A stretch of DNA of 64,000 nt, from assembly GCF_035920345.1 (NCBI RefSeq), contig NZ_CP109149.1:4340001-4404000 (forward strand), read 5' to 3'. The notes beneath the pieces were generated by a model, which had not been told where the DNA came from, searched no databases, and worked only from the letters and a program-made list of their open reading frames with translations. The stretch is from Nocardia vinacea (GTDB taxonomy: Bacteria; Actinomycetota; Actinomycetes; Mycobacteriales; Mycobacteriaceae). Within the stretch, counting starts at the first letter, position 1, and each line of letters opens with the position of its first letter. The position numbers and the translations under genes were made by a program. Of this stretch, positions 27,420 through 36,956 are shown piece after piece.

Positions 27420-27764
27420 TCACTGCTGCTGATCTTTCGTACGCTGAATCGCCTCGGCGATCCGCTTGATGCGCCGGAGTCTGGCGTCCCACGCCGCCCC
27501 GACCGAAGACAACTGCGCGACCGCCCGGGCAAGTTGTGCCTCGTCCACCCGATACCTCCGCTCCCGCCCCGCGGGCGTGGCGTGCACCAGGCCGACGCGG
27601 TCGAGCACGCCCAGATGTTTCGCGATGGCCTGCCGTGTCACTGGCAACTGCTCACTGAGACTGGTGGCCGTGCCATCGCCGGTCGCCAGGAGCAGGTCGA
27701 GCATCCGCCGACGGGTCGGATCCCCGACCGCGGACCACAGGTCATCGTCGACGGCGGTGGTCAC
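27420..27764 (-). CDS. ArsR-family transcriptional regulator
   Basis: 114 residues from GTG 27764, which overlaps the stop codon of the preceding SRPBCC gene (GTGA, translational coupling). Winged-helix ArsR fold: WSAVGDPTRRRMLDLLLATGDGTATSLSEQLPVTRQAIAKHLGVLDRVGLVHATPAGRERRYRV, cited here only to locate the HTH at about residues 30-60. No CxC metal-binding motif is seen, so it is not a metal sensor; it belongs to the class paired with SRPBCC proteins. The likely operators are the two GCAAC-N5-GTTGC palindromes upstream of the operon. Confidence 0.85.
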   Translation of the reverse strand: MTTAVDDDLWSAVGDPTRRRMLDLLLATGDGTATSLSEQLPVTRQAIAKHLGVLDRVGLVHATPAGRERRYRVDEAQLARAVAQLSSVGAAWDARLRRIKRIAEAIQRTKDQQQ

Positions 27765-28210
27765 GGAGTCGACACCAGCCGCGCGATGTACTCGCCGAGT
27801 TGCGGAACGAACCTGTCCCAACCGGCGACGTGGTCTTGGTATGTCTCCTCCAACTTCGCAGCTTCCCAACCCATCTCGCGAAACCCGGTCTCGGTGAGGC
27901 GAATCCTGGTGCCAGCGCCTGCCGGGGTGAGCTCGAAGGTGACCAGCAGCGAATCGGCGAGGTCGGCCGAGCCCTCCGGATAGCACCAGCGGAACGAGAA
28001 CAGCCGTGGCCGCTCGACGGTCACCACGGTGATCGGGGCGACATGTTCCCGGTCGCCGAAGACCAGTTCGCCGACCGCGCCGGGAGTCGTCTCGAAATCA
28101 GCCGCGTCGGACCACCATTCCGAGATGTGTTCCGGGCTGCTGACCACCTCGAAGACAACTTCGGGTGCGGCGTCGACGTGGATCTCGCGTTCGATGCTGC
28201 CGTACTCCAT
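27761..28210 (-). CDS. SRPBCC/AHSA1-domain protein (first gene of operon)
   Basis: 149 residues, starting MEYGSIEREIHVDAAPEVVF, followed by SSPEHISEWWSDAADFE and late RIRLTETGFREMGWE, all typical of AHSA1/START-like proteins. It shares fold but little sequence with the other SRPBCC protein of this operon. ATG 28210 has AGGAAGAG upstream. It begins only 15 bases from the first palindrome, so it is directly under the presumed ArsR control. Function beyond small-molecule binding is unknown. Confidence 0.85.
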   Translation of the reverse strand: MEYGSIEREIHVDAAPEVVFEVVSSPEHISEWWSDAADFETTPGAVGELVFGDREHVAPITVVTVERPRLFSFRWCYPEGSADLADSLLVTFELTPAGAGTRIRLTETGFREMGWEAAKLEETYQDHVAGWDRFVPQLGEYIARLVSTP

Positions 28211-28225
28211 ACTCTTCCTCCATCT

Positions 28226-28285
28226 GCAACGTTTGGTTGCATGTCACGCTAGCCGACCATCCATAATCACGCAACCATTGGTTGC
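28226..28285. promoter_or_regulatory. Two palindromic operators for the ArsR regulator
   Basis: GCAAC-GTTTG-GTTGC at 28226-28240 and GCAAC-CATTG-GTTGC at 28271-28285, identical 5-bp arms with 5-bp spacers, centres 45 bases apart. They sit immediately upstream of the operon and probably overlap its promoter. Autorepression by the encoded ArsR protein is inferred. Confidence 0.8.
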
Positions 28286-30114
28286 ATTATGGGAGTTGTC
28301 GAGCACCACAACTCACGATTCGACCGCCGAGCTTCCCCCTCGACACCGGCGTGCGGCGAACTGCCAAGGCAGCCGGAGCAGCGACTATGGGCATCCTCGT
28401 CGCGATCGCGGCTTCCCTCATCGTCATCGACGCGACCTGAGACCGGGTGGATGCAGTGCGCGGCTTCAGGCGCGAATATCGCTGCCGCCCACGGTGATCC
28501 CGATTGCATCGGAGGTCGTCATCGGTGCGGACCGCCGATCGGGCCGACCAGGGCCTGCGCCTGGGTCGAGCGGGGGCCGAACACATCGGCTCCGCAGCGG
28601 CCAGTTGCTCGTAGAGCGAGACCGGAACGCGCGGCAAACTTATGCGCTTCGGTGTGTCCGCTGTGGCTTGCTGGCCCTGCCGCACAGCGGGATCTCCCAC
28701 GCCTTCCTTTCGACAGGATCGACGGCGCCTTCCAGGGCGTATCCAAAGAACACCCGCAACGCCTCCTCCCCGAGCTCCAGCGGGTGGAATGGCAGACCGT
28801 AGTCATCCATGTCGACTGGACAATTGCCGTCCCAGTACGGCTGTTCGAACGGCAACGGCGCACCGATGTCCTCGCGCACGCCGGTGTCGGGGGACAAACT
28901 CAGCGATCGGATCAGAGCGTCGTTCTCCCACACCGCGAACGCGAGGGAATCCGTGACGCTGTGCATCGAGTGGGCATAGATTCGCCGTCCGGCTTTCGCA
29001 TCGACCCGATGAGGCGGCAGCGTCGACTGCAGACGTGCGACCCCCATCTTCACCAGATGGACGCTAGTTGGCGCGCGTACTCCGTCGCACATCCGATTGC
29101 CAGGATTTACAACGCGTTTAGCCTTCCTTTAGCCTTGCCTTCCCTGGGTCTTCGGCCGGCATGATCGCGCTTGGCGGGCTTCGCACCGGACACCACCACT
29201 GTCAGCACTGTGCCGCAACACCTCTCGCGTTCAGGTGCCTCCGCAGTCCTGGGCCGTGGCAAGCATGGCGCGAGTCGACCGAGGGCGGCCAATTCTTTCC
29301 CGAGGAGTTCTTGGTTCGATGGTCGAGCAATTGCCGAGGTGGTGGGTATTCGCGTCGTCGCGATGACGACATTCCGGCGCTCGACCAACGCACGACGACG
29401 TTTGCCGTGGCGAACAACCAGATGCCAATAGTGGCGGGCCGGCCGTTGGCGGGGCGGCCAACACAGGGCCGCAACGATGAACAGCGCCTCTATGCCGACG
29501 ACCGCGATGCTCACCCTCTGCAAGTCGGTCAATCCGGGCCACTACCTCTCCATTGCCCCAAGGTCGCAGCCCCGTCGTGCAGCTACATCGCGGGCCCCAC
29601 CAGCCCCGGCCCGCAACACGTTGCGGATCCTCGCATTCCTGCTTCACCGGTGTTGGCCGCTGCTCAGTCGCTGTGGCCGGTCCGACCAGGTGGACGGCGC
29701 ATGCGGTCACGATCAGTCTGGTCGAGTACGTAGATGGCCCGCATCGGTAGCCGTCGGTGCCGACGTCCCGGGCTACGTACGTACCCGGCGATCACCGGAA
29801 CCGCTCCCGGCCGACGATCTGCGGCGCACCTCGGTGCGGTTCCGCGCGAGTTGTGAATGCCGTTGCGGCACAGGACCACCCGCACGCGGTCGATCGGCAT
29901 GCAAAGCCATGGCGACGACGCGGTATGAACCAACGGCCGAAGCGCCTACGTACGGGTTGGGAATAGATCCGTACGGGGCATGGGCACTTAGCGGGTATGG
30001 TCGGGAAACGCGACAGCCGGAACACCGTTCTCGAGTTCACTCCGGAGAATGGAACGCCTTGTCAACGCGGTTCTTTGACGACGACATCCGGTGCGAAGAA
30101 GGAGCTTGACCGCT
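28286..30114. other. Gene-poor region (about 1.8 kb)
   Basis: Apart from a DUF6928-like frame at 28640-29092 no gene is supported. Many overlapping frames of 60-200 codons exist on both strands, but none has a consistent codon bias, ribosome-binding site or family motif, and GC3 is flat. Short palindromic ACGTACGTAC-type sequences occur near 29773 and 29950. It looks like decayed DNA. Confidence 0.5.
28640..29092 (-). CDS. DUF6928-like protein, probably N-terminally truncated
   Basis: About 150 residues. The middle (residues about 40-120) contains YAHSMHSVTDSLAFAVWE, RSLSLSPDTGVREDIG, PLPFEQPYWDG and PLPFHPLELGEEALRVFFGYALEG-type sequence, the conserved part of DUF6928, a family of unknown function in actinobacteria. 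Full-length members have about 40-60 more N-terminal residues; here the first 35 residues are atypical and no ribosome-binding site supports ATG 29092. It may be a decayed gene within a gene-poor interval. Confidence 0.45.
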   Translation of the reverse strand: MCDGVRAPTSVHLVKMGVARLQSTLPPHRVDAKAGRRIYAHSMHSVTDSLAFAVWENDALIRSLSLSPDTGVREDIGAPLPFEQPYWDGNCPVDMDDYGLPFHPLELGEEALRVFFGYALEGAVDPVERKAWEIPLCGRASKPQRTHRSA

Positions 30115-32649
30115 ATGTCGACCAGGGACCGACGGATTGCCGCTGAGTATCCAGCGACCGTGAACGCTTTTGTCGGCCGGGGTCCAGAGCTGCAGCGGAT
30201 CAGAACCCTGCTCATGGGTTCGGCGCGGTTGATCACCCTGACCGGAATGGGCGGTATCGGGAAGACTCGGCTGGCGGCCGAAGCGGTCGGCCAGTTTCGC
30301 AAGGCCACTAGTACGCCGGTGTACTGGGTCCGGTTGGCGAGGCTGGCCAAAGGATCCGACTTCACCGCGGTGGAAGAAGAAGTCGCGCACGCGGTGCTCG
30401 ACGCCGACTTCTCGGGGCGATCGGCGTGGAACGCACTGGTCGACAAGCTCACCGTCAAGAGCGGGGCCGGGCGGACACCGCGGACTCTGGTGGTCCTGGA
30501 CAACTGTGAACATGTACTCGCCGAGACCGGTGCGCTCATCGCGGCGCTGCTGGAGGCGGCACCGGGTCTGGTCATCCTCGCCACCAGCCGCGGGCCGGTG
30601 GGCTGGGTCGACGAGCACCTGGTGGAGGTTCCACCACTGTCGCAGCGGCAGGCACTGACATTGTTCCAGCGGCGCGCGGAGCTCACCGGTCACGCTGTCA
30701 CCGATACCGAGCAGGTCGAGACAGCGCGGCTGATCTGCCACCACATGCACAACAACCCGCTATACCTCCGGCTCGCCGCCGCCCGGCTGCGCCGCCAGCC
30801 CCTCGCGACCATCCTCCAGGAGTTGAGCGGCGGCGCGAACGACCGGCGAATGCGGTGGTCGCCAGCGTGGCAGGCGGGGGTGGACGCGCGCCATCAACGG
30901 GTTCCCGACGTGATCGCGTGGTCGTACGACCTGTGCACTGACCAGGAACGCCTGCTCCTGGCGCGAATGTCGGTATTCGCCGCAGGGCACGACACGAACC
31001 CGGAAGAGGACGACCACCCCTTCAGGCTCGATGTGGGTGCCGACCTGGAAGCCATCGAGGCTGTGTGCGCCGACGACGGAGAGCTCGCCCCGGCTGGCAC
31101 GGTGCGGGTAGCGAGGGAGGTTGTCGAGGGATTGCTCGAGCGCCTGGTCGACCAGGCGCTCGCAGTACTGCACCGCACCGGGACCACCGTTCGGTACTCG
31201 TTGCTGGAGACGATTCGGGTGTTCGCTCATCAGCGATTACAGGAGTATTCGACCGGCGACACAGACGACTCCGCACAGATTGCCGCGAAACATCGGCAGT
31301 ACTACCGCAACAAGGTCCTGCGGGCGTATGCCGATTGGTTCGGCCCGGCGGAGTTGGACTATCTGAACTGGGCGCGCGCCTCATGGGACAACATTCTGGT
31401 CGCCATCGAGGGAAGCCTCACCGCACCGGGCGAAGCGGCGCCCGGTTTGGAGATCTCTGTGGGACTGATCGCCTTGCGCGCGCCGTTCTTCAACGGCTCG
31501 TTGCGGGAAACCCGTCGATGGACCGAACGTACGTTGCAGGCAAGCCGCACGCTCACGCCGCAGCCAACCGATCTCCAAGTAGTAGCGATGGCCTTGATCG
31601 GATGGGTGGCCATGTGGCAGGGGCAACATGAGGAAACCGAACGGATGCTGGAAGAGTGCGTTGCCGCCTGCACAACCGATCCGGCAGTCCGCCAGAACTG
31701 GCGACAGGCTCCCGAAGTCGACCTCGGGCTGCCCGCCGTGGTCGAATTCGTGTGGGGCCAAGAACTTATGCTGGTGCACGGTGCCCGGGCATCCATCACC
31801 GTGCTGTCGCGCGCCCGCGAGAAGTCCCGCAACGCCGGCGATCGAGGCGGAGAGGCCATGGCCGGACTCATCGAAGCCATGGCGGCAAGCTTCTTCGGGA
31901 CGGCAGAACAAGCGGCGGAGATCGCACAACGCAACGTCACCAATTCCACTGCGGCCGAGGCGCACTGGCTGAAATCCTGGACTGAGCTGATGTGGGCGCT
32001 CGCACTGACCAAACACGGTGATCCGGCCGCGGCATTGTCGGTGGGACGTCGATCGCTGGCACACCTGGTATCCATTCGCGACCCGTGGGGCGCGGCCTGG
32101 GCAGTGCACGTTCGGTACTGGGCGCTGGCGCGGATCATCACCGACTCGATCGCCGCGGGGGACACCGATACCGACGAGCTCGTCACACTGGCGACCGAAA
32201 TCGCGCGGCTCGCCGGAGGTGCCAGAACATTGCGCACGGAGCTGGGAACCGATATCGAAGCACTGCGCCCCTTTGCCGACGAAGCCACCCGAGCCATCGA
32301 CGTTGCCCGCAGCGTGCTGGGACCCGACGTCTTCGCCACCGCTGAGCGGGAGGGCTCACTCTTGCGTTCCGAACTGAACGAGGTCCAGCGACTAGCGTTG
32401 GGGCAACTCCCCATGGATCAGGTGCCCCCGGTCGATACCGACCACACGGCGACCTCGTCGCGCTGGGACGAGCTGACTCAGGCAGAGCAGGAGGTTGCGA
32501 CGTTCGCCGCGGCAGGCTGGACGAACAGCGCCATAGCCACACATCGGGGAAGTTCGTTCCGTACTGTCGACACGCAAATGACCGCGATCTTCCAGAAACT
32601 GATGATCACCTCGCGCAAGGACATCATCCGGTTCGTTTCCAAGACCTGA
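30115..32649 (+). CDS. NB-ARC/AAA ATPase transcriptional regulator with LuxR-type C-terminus
   Basis: 844 residues from ATG 30115 (GAAGGAG ten bases upstream). N-terminal STAND ATPase: FVGRGPELQRI, Walker A GMGGIGKTR (about residues 40-48), Walker B LVVLDNCEH, and a sensor-like ATSR. A long helical, TPR-like region occupies residues about 330-740. The last 60 residues form a LuxR/GerE-type helix-turn-helix (LTQAEQEVATFAAAGWTNSAIA, then RTVDTQ), with the recognition part rather divergent (THRGSSF). Proteins of this LAL-like class sense ligands and activate nearby operons. No obvious target is adjacent except the DUF1963 gene 160 bases downstream. Confidence 0.85.
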   Translation: MSTRDRRIAAEYPATVNAFVGRGPELQRIRTLLMGSARLITLTGMGGIGKTRLAAEAVGQFRKATSTPVYWVRLARLAKGSDFTAVEEEVAHAVLDADFSGRSAWNALVDKLTVKSGAGRTPRTLVVLDNCEHVLAETGALIAALLEAAPGLVILATSRGPVGWVDEHLVEVPPLSQRQALTLFQRRAELTGHAVTDTEQVETARLICHHMHNNPLYLRLAAARLRRQPLATILQELSGGANDRRMRWSPAWQAGVDARHQRVPDVIAWSYDLCTDQERLLLARMSVFAAGHDTNPEEDDHPFRLDVGADLEAIEAVCADDGELAPAGTVRVAREVVEGLLERLVDQALAVLHRTGTTVRYSLLETIRVFAHQRLQEYSTGDTDDSAQIAAKHRQYYRNKVLRAYADWFGPAELDYLNWARASWDNILVAIEGSLTAPGEAAPGLEISVGLIALRAPFFNGSLRETRRWTERTLQASRTLTPQPTDLQVVAMALIGWVAMWQGQHEETERMLEECVAACTTDPAVRQNWRQAPEVDLGLPAVVEFVWGQELMLVHGARASITVLSRAREKSRNAGDRGGEAMAGLIEAMAASFFGTAEQAAEIAQRNVTNSTAAEAHWLKSWTELMWALALTKHGDPAAALSVGRRSLAHLVSIRDPWGAAWAVHVRYWALARIITDSIAAGDTDTDELVTLATEIARLAGGARTLRTELGTDIEALRPFADEATRAIDVARSVLGPDVFATAEREGSLLRSELNEVQRLALGQLPMDQVPPVDTDHTATSSRWDELTQAEQEVATFAAAGWTNSAIATHRGSSFRTVDTQMTAIFQKLMITSRKDIIRFVSKT

Positions 32650-32809
32650 TCGACCACGGTTGGGCCATAGTCGATCCTCGAGTTCGTTCAGCCGGTCACC
32701 TTGGACAGGGCCATGCTCCTCGTCTTCTGGTTCGAATAGGCACACTGCGGGACTTCTGCACCGGACAGCGGGCACCGAAACGACTCGCACGTACTGTAAG
32801 GAAGTATGC

Positions 32810-33595
32810 ATGACCGAACCTGATCTCTACGCCCTGATGCGCGAGTACATCCCCGAAGAGCTGCATGCCGACTTCGAGCGCATGATCCGGAAAGGTCTGC
32901 GGTTGCGGCACGCCCAAGATGGTGACGAGATCATCGGCTACTTCGGCGGATTACCAGAGCTCCCAGCGGGATTCACCTGGCCGGAAAGCGATCGGTACCC
33001 CTGCGAACATGTCGCCACCATCGACTTGGCCACGCTGCCGACCACCGATCTGAACCTGCCGACCAGCGGCCGGATTTCGATCTTCGGAGACACCCGAGGC
33101 CAAGGGGGCGCATTCCATTATTTCCCCACCGAAATGCCCACCCGCGAGGCAACACCGCCGCCTGCCCTGGTGGCGGAAGACCGTATCTTCAAGCGGGTAC
33201 CGATGGCTTACGCGGTAGTTCCAACCATCCCCTCGATCACCTGGATGCACGAACACCTCCTCGAGCAGGGCGACTACGAAGACCAGGTGCACAAGCAATT
33301 CGATGCCTTGGGCAGCGTCCATTTCCGACACTCCTGGTCCTGGCACCAACTCGGCGGCTGCGCCAATGAGATCCAGGGCGCCAACGACCGGGTCGTCCTC
33401 CCCGGTAGCCCCGCCGAACAACACTTCTGCCCGGACGGCTCGCCATCCGGGCAGATCCTGATCGCGCAGTTCGACACCGACAATGAAATCGGCATGGGCT
33501 GGGGCGATTTCGGAACCCTCTACTGCTTCATCGATCCAAAGGACTTGGCCACAAACAACTTCGCCGACGTCAACGTCTACTGGGACTGTTACTGA
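32810..33595 (+). CDS. DUF1963 (YwqG-like) protein
   Basis: 261 residues from ATG 32810 with AAGGAAG nearby. Typical DUF1963 features: GGLPELPAGFTWPES at residues about 46-60, then HVATIDLATLP, ISIFGD, HQLGGCANEIQG and the terminal IGMGWGDFGTLYCFIDPKDL. The family is soluble and of unknown function; Bacillus YwqG is the reference. It sits alone between the STAND regulator and the convergent psp operon and might be controlled by the regulator (inference). Confidence 0.85.
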   Translation: MTEPDLYALMREYIPEELHADFERMIRKGLRLRHAQDGDEIIGYFGGLPELPAGFTWPESDRYPCEHVATIDLATLPTTDLNLPTSGRISIFGDTRGQGGAFHYFPTEMPTREATPPPALVAEDRIFKRVPMAYAVVPTIPSITWMHEHLLEQGDYEDQVHKQFDALGSVHFRHSWSWHQLGGCANEIQGANDRVVLPGSPAEQHFCPDGSPSGQILIAQFDTDNEIGMGWGDFGTLYCFIDPKDLATNNFADVNVYWDCY

Positions 33596-33794
33596 CCCTG
33601 GATCCACCGGGTGAAAGGCTTGGGCGTCGCGGGCAGGGCTGTTATCGGGCGGAGGTTCCGAAACCCGCGGCGGACTCTGAGCACAGTGCCGTTTCGGCAG
33701 CTACTGGGCACATTCGAAGAAGACGCGCTCGACCTCGACCAGCTGCGCTGCGGCCGAGGGACTACAGCCTGCTATCCACCACGCGCGACGCGAG

Positions 33795-34685
33795 TTAAAT
33801 CCCCTGTGGTGGAAGCGAAGTGGGTGCGTGCTGGTCGGCCACCTCCGTGAGTGCCTGCGCCCACCCGTCGAGCCGATCGGCCGCGTCACGCAGATCGGCG
33901 ACGATGGTGTCGAAGTTGTGGCGCAGCAGCGCGCTTTCGGGGACCGCGAGAATCCGCCCCGCCGCGGCGACCACCTGTTCGTACTCGGCGACCCCGCTAT
34001 CCAGGCGGCCGAGTGCGAATTGCATATTCTCGGTGAGACCAACCGCGGCAACGGATTTCGAACGTCCCATGGCGCCGAGTGCCTGTTCCATCGCGGTGAT
34101 ATCGGCGGCCAGTGCGTGCAGCGCGGCCGCGCCCGAACCCGCAGTTTCGATCATGTCGGCAAGCTCGTCCTCGGGTAGCCGGTTCGAGCGGGCGATCTGC
34201 GTACCGAGACCGTGTAGCGCCTTTTCCGCCCGAACCAGGCGAGAAATCAGCCCGCGTGCGGAAGACCATGGCGGTGGCTGTTTGCGCGGTACGAAGGCGG
34301 CCTGCGGCAGCGGCGCGCTGCGCAATTGGAGGTAGCGACGGGCGCTCAGCGCGGTACCGGTGACCAGCGCCACCGCTCCCCCGCCGACCACGACCACCGC
34401 CCATACCGGTGCCGAAAGCACCATCAGCCCAACGGTTCCCGCGGTGGTGAGACCGCCGACCGTGCCCAGTTGGAAGCTGCGGCGGCGGGCCCGGCGGCGC
34501 TTGCGCAACTCCCGCTCGCGCGGATCCGCCCAGCGCCGCACCGCGACCAGCGCATGTTCGCCCACCTCGCGCAGACTGTCGGGCAGGCTCCCCGGCTGCG
34601 GTGCGAGTGCCGCCTGTGCGCGCACGAGCGCAGCACCGCGACGACGACCACCCTTAACTTGTTCGCGAGGTCCCTGCGGGCTCAT
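33795..34685 (-). CDS. pspM: Phage-shock envelope stress protein PspM
   Basis: 296 residues from ATG 34685 with GGAGGAG upstream. Two adjacent membrane helices (about residues 75-115: GTVGGLTTAGTVGLMVL and PVWAVVVVGGGAVALVTG) follow a basic segment RELRKRRRARRRS, and an amphipathic helical C-terminal half. Topology and position directly after pspA downstream of clgR match Rv2743c (PspM), the membrane partner that anchors PspA in the mycobacterial Psp system. Identification relies mainly on synteny. No pspN homologue follows. Confidence 0.85.
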   Translation of the reverse strand: MSPQGPREQVKGGRRRGAALVRAQAALAPQPGSLPDSLREVGEHALVAVRRWADPRERELRKRRRARRRSFQLGTVGGLTTAGTVGLMVLSAPVWAVVVVGGGAVALVTGTALSARRYLQLRSAPLPQAAFVPRKQPPPWSSARGLISRLVRAEKALHGLGTQIARSNRLPEDELADMIETAGSGAAALHALAADITAMEQALGAMGRSKSVAAVGLTENMQFALGRLDSGVAEYEQVVAAAGRILAVPESALLRHNFDTIVADLRDAADRLDGWAQALTEVADQHAPTSLPPQGI

Positions 34686-34855
34686 CGGTCTCCTCCAGGG
34701 CACGCGTTCGGCGCGACCCGCGGTGGCCGGACAGGCAGGGCCCGAGCATGACCGACGGCCGATCCGCCAGGTACCCGTGCCTTGTCTTCCACCGAACCAG
34801 TCCTCGCCGAACTGTATTTATTTCGAACGCTGTTTCTACTTCGAACGACGGGCTA

Positions 34856-35689
34856 TTACTGCGCGGTCTGGCCCTTGTTCATCTGCGGCTGTGGCTGTGC
34901 CGGATTCGCCTGCGCGGCACCCGGATTGATCGCCGGAGCGGTCGCACCGCCGGCGGGCAGCGCATCGCCACGCATCGAGGCGCGAATCTGCTCCAGCTTG
35001 CTGTGTCCGGCCATCTGAATGCTGGCCTGCTGCACCTCGAGCATCCGGCCCTGCACCGAATTGCCCGCGAGTTCGGCGGCACCCAGCGCATTCGCGTAGC
35101 GGCGCTCGATCTTCTCGCGCACGGCATCCAGGCTCGGCGTGGTACCGGGCGCGGACAGCGTCGAATCCATCCGCTGCAGTGATGCCGAGACCTGCTCCTG
35201 CATCTTGGCCTGCTCCAGCTGGCTGAGCAGCTTGGTGCGCTCGGCGACCTTCTGCTGCAACAGCATCGCGTTCTGCTCGACCGCCTTCTTGGCCTGCGCG
35301 GCCGCCTGCAGCGACTGGTCGTGCAGCACCTTGAGGTCCTCGACGGCCTGCTCGGCGGTGACCAACTGCGCGGCGAATGCCTCGGCGGCGTTGGTGTACT
35401 GGATCGCCTTCTCGGTATCGCCGGCCGCGGCGGCCTGATCGGCCAGCATGACGGCCTGGCGCGTATTGGCATTGAGCTTCTCGACATCGTCGAGCTGACG
35501 GTTCAGCTTCATCTCCAGCTGACGCTGGTTGCCGATGACCGATGCGGCCTGCTGCGAAAGGGCCTGATGCTGGCGCTGAGCTTCCTCGATAGCCTGCTGA
35601 ATCTGGACCTTCGGATCCGCATGCTCCTCGATCTTCGAATCGAAGAGGGCCATCATGTACTTCCAGGCCTTGACGAACGGATTAGCCAT
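34856..35689 (-). CDS. pspA: Phage shock protein A (PspA/IM30/Vipp1 family)
   Basis: 277 residues, all-helical coiled-coil: N-terminal amphipathic helix [38 protein letters not shown], long heptad-rich stretch to about residue 220, then a Gly/Pro/Ala/Gln-rich tail. The homologue is the mycobacterial 35-kDa antigen Rv2744c, which binds and protects the membrane under envelope stress and restrains ClgR. It lies between clgR (206-base gap) and pspM (170-base gap), as in mycobacteria, where ClgR activates the operon. Confidence 0.95.
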   Translation of the reverse strand: MANPFVKAWKYMMALFDSKIEEHADPKVQIQQAIEEAQRQHQALSQQAASVIGNQRQLEMKLNRQLDDVEKLNANTRQAVMLADQAAAAGDTEKAIQYTNAAEAFAAQLVTAEQAVEDLKVLHDQSLQAAAQAKKAVEQNAMLLQQKVAERTKLLSQLEQAKMQEQVSASLQRMDSTLSAPGTTPSLDAVREKIERRYANALGAAELAGNSVQGRMLEVQQASIQMAGHSKLEQIRASMRGDALPAGGATAPAINPGAAQANPAQPQPQMNKGQTAQ

Positions 35690-35894
35690 CGATTGATCCC
35701 GCCTCCATAAGATGCGCCGCGCTTTTTTACCGCGACTCTAGTGCGCGACCGTCACGCACCCGATATGTGCCTATCCTCCACCATGTGGCACCCGGGCCGC
35801 GCGAACCCGGCCCAACTGACACCTAGTACAGAATCTATCCGCTTTCGGCACCGGTTCGCAGCGTCGGCCGCGGACGCCACCTCTCGTCTAATGA

Positions 35895-36332
35895 TCAGTT
35901 GCTTTTCACCAGGACCAGCATGTCGGCCCTCGGGGCCGGAATGACGATCCGGGTGTCCTCGGCGATCTGTGGCCGGGCACCCGCCACCGACATTGTGGCG
36001 GTCGCGGGCTCCGCCTCGGCCTCGGCGGGTTCGGCCGCAGCGGTCCGCTCCGCCTCGGGTGCATCGGCGGTCTGAGCGGGCGCGTCGGCAGGCAGGCCGT
36101 CAACGCCGGCCATGATCGTGCTCACATCCCAGAGCACCCGCGACAGCGGCACATCCAGGGCCGCGCAGATGGCGGCGAGCAGTTCGCTGGAGGCCTCTTT
36201 TCGGCCCCGCTCGACCTCCGACAGATATCCCAGGCTCACGCGCGCCGAGGTGGAGACCTCACGCAGGGTCCGGCTCTGGGCGAGACGAGCACGCCGCAGA
36301 CTGTCCCCGATCGCCTCTCGCAGCAGCGTCAT
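35895..36332 (-). CDS. clgR: XRE-family regulator ClgR
   Basis: 145 residues from ATG 36332 with AAGGAG upstream. N-terminal HTH ([53 protein letters not shown]) is almost identical in type to ClgR of Streptomyces, Corynebacterium and Mycobacterium, which activates clp protease genes and the psp operon. Beyond residue 80 is a low-complexity Ala/Glu/Pro linker not seen in short homologues, ending LVLVKSN rather than with the AA-type degron reported for Streptomyces ClgR. Confidence 0.93.
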   Translation of the reverse strand: MTLLREAIGDSLRRARLAQSRTLREVSTSARVSLGYLSEVERGRKEASSELLAAICAALDVPLSRVLWDVSTIMAGVDGLPADAPAQTADAPEAERTAAAEPAEAEAEPATATMSVAGARPQIAEDTRIVIPAPRADMLVLVKSN

Positions 36333-36461
36333 GTCGTTCTCCTTAGCTCCCAGTAACCGGGTCCGCAGGCGCCTACCAGCGCTGCGCACGCCGTCCTTTC
36401 TGGCACAACGTCGAACAGGGCCCGGTTGGTTCCCACGATGGCAAACCAGGCGCGGCAGCGC

Positions 36462-36956
36462 CTAGTGGCCGCCTCCCACGATACGACGCAACTCCCGTAC
36501 CGCGCTGTGCGTAGCGCCGATTCGGATCGCCCACCGGTCGCCGTCCAGTTTCAGCCGCATGACCTCGGTATGCCCGGGCCCGGCCAGTCCGAGGAAGACA
36601 GTGCCGACGGCATGCCCGCCCTGAGACTCGGGTCCGGCTACCCCGGTCAATCCGATACCCCAGTCCGCACCGCAGCGCAGCCGCGCACCGACGGCCAACT
36701 CTTCGGCGGTGCTCGCGGCGACCGGCCCCTCGGTCGCGAGCACTTCGTCACTGACGCCGGCGAGGCTGTGCTTGAGTTCCGTCGCGTAGACGACCAGCCC
36801 GCCGCGCAGCACCGCGCTGGCACCAGGCACCCCGGCGATGGTCGCCGCGAGCAGACCCGCGGTCAGCGATTCGGCGGTCGCCACGGTCTGCCGGGCGGCA
36901 CCCAGCTCGCGCACCAATTCGACGACGGGCGCTCCGGTTGTCAGCGGATCGGTCAT
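36462..36956 (-). CDS. CinA C-terminal-domain protein (nicotinamide-nucleotide amidohydrolase type)
   Basis: 164 residues. Typical stand-alone CinA_C: TVATAESLTAGLLAATIAGVPGASAVLRGGLVVYATELK, AVSDEVLATEGPVA-like segment, GIGLTGVAGPES and GTVFLGLAG. The active-site Ser and Thr of the PncC amidase are in AESLTAG. PncC hydrolyses NMN to nicotinate mononucleotide in pyridine-nucleotide recycling; competence is not implied. ATG 36956 overlaps the stop of pgsA (ATGA), so the genes are translationally coupled. clgR follows 129 bases downstream. Confidence 0.92.
   Translation of the reverse strand: MTDPLTTGAPVVELVRELGAARQTVATAESLTAGLLAATIAGVPGASAVLRGGLVVYATELKHSLAGVSDEVLATEGPVAASTAEELAVGARLRCGADWGIGLTGVAGPESQGGHAVGTVFLGLAGPGHTEVMRLKLDGDRWAIRIGATHSAVRELRRIVGGGH

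Noticed and set aside
29107..29532. Possible small membrane protein on the minus strand
   Set aside because: Only the first 30 residues look hydrophobic; the rest is Arg/Pro-rich and several overlapping frames are as good.
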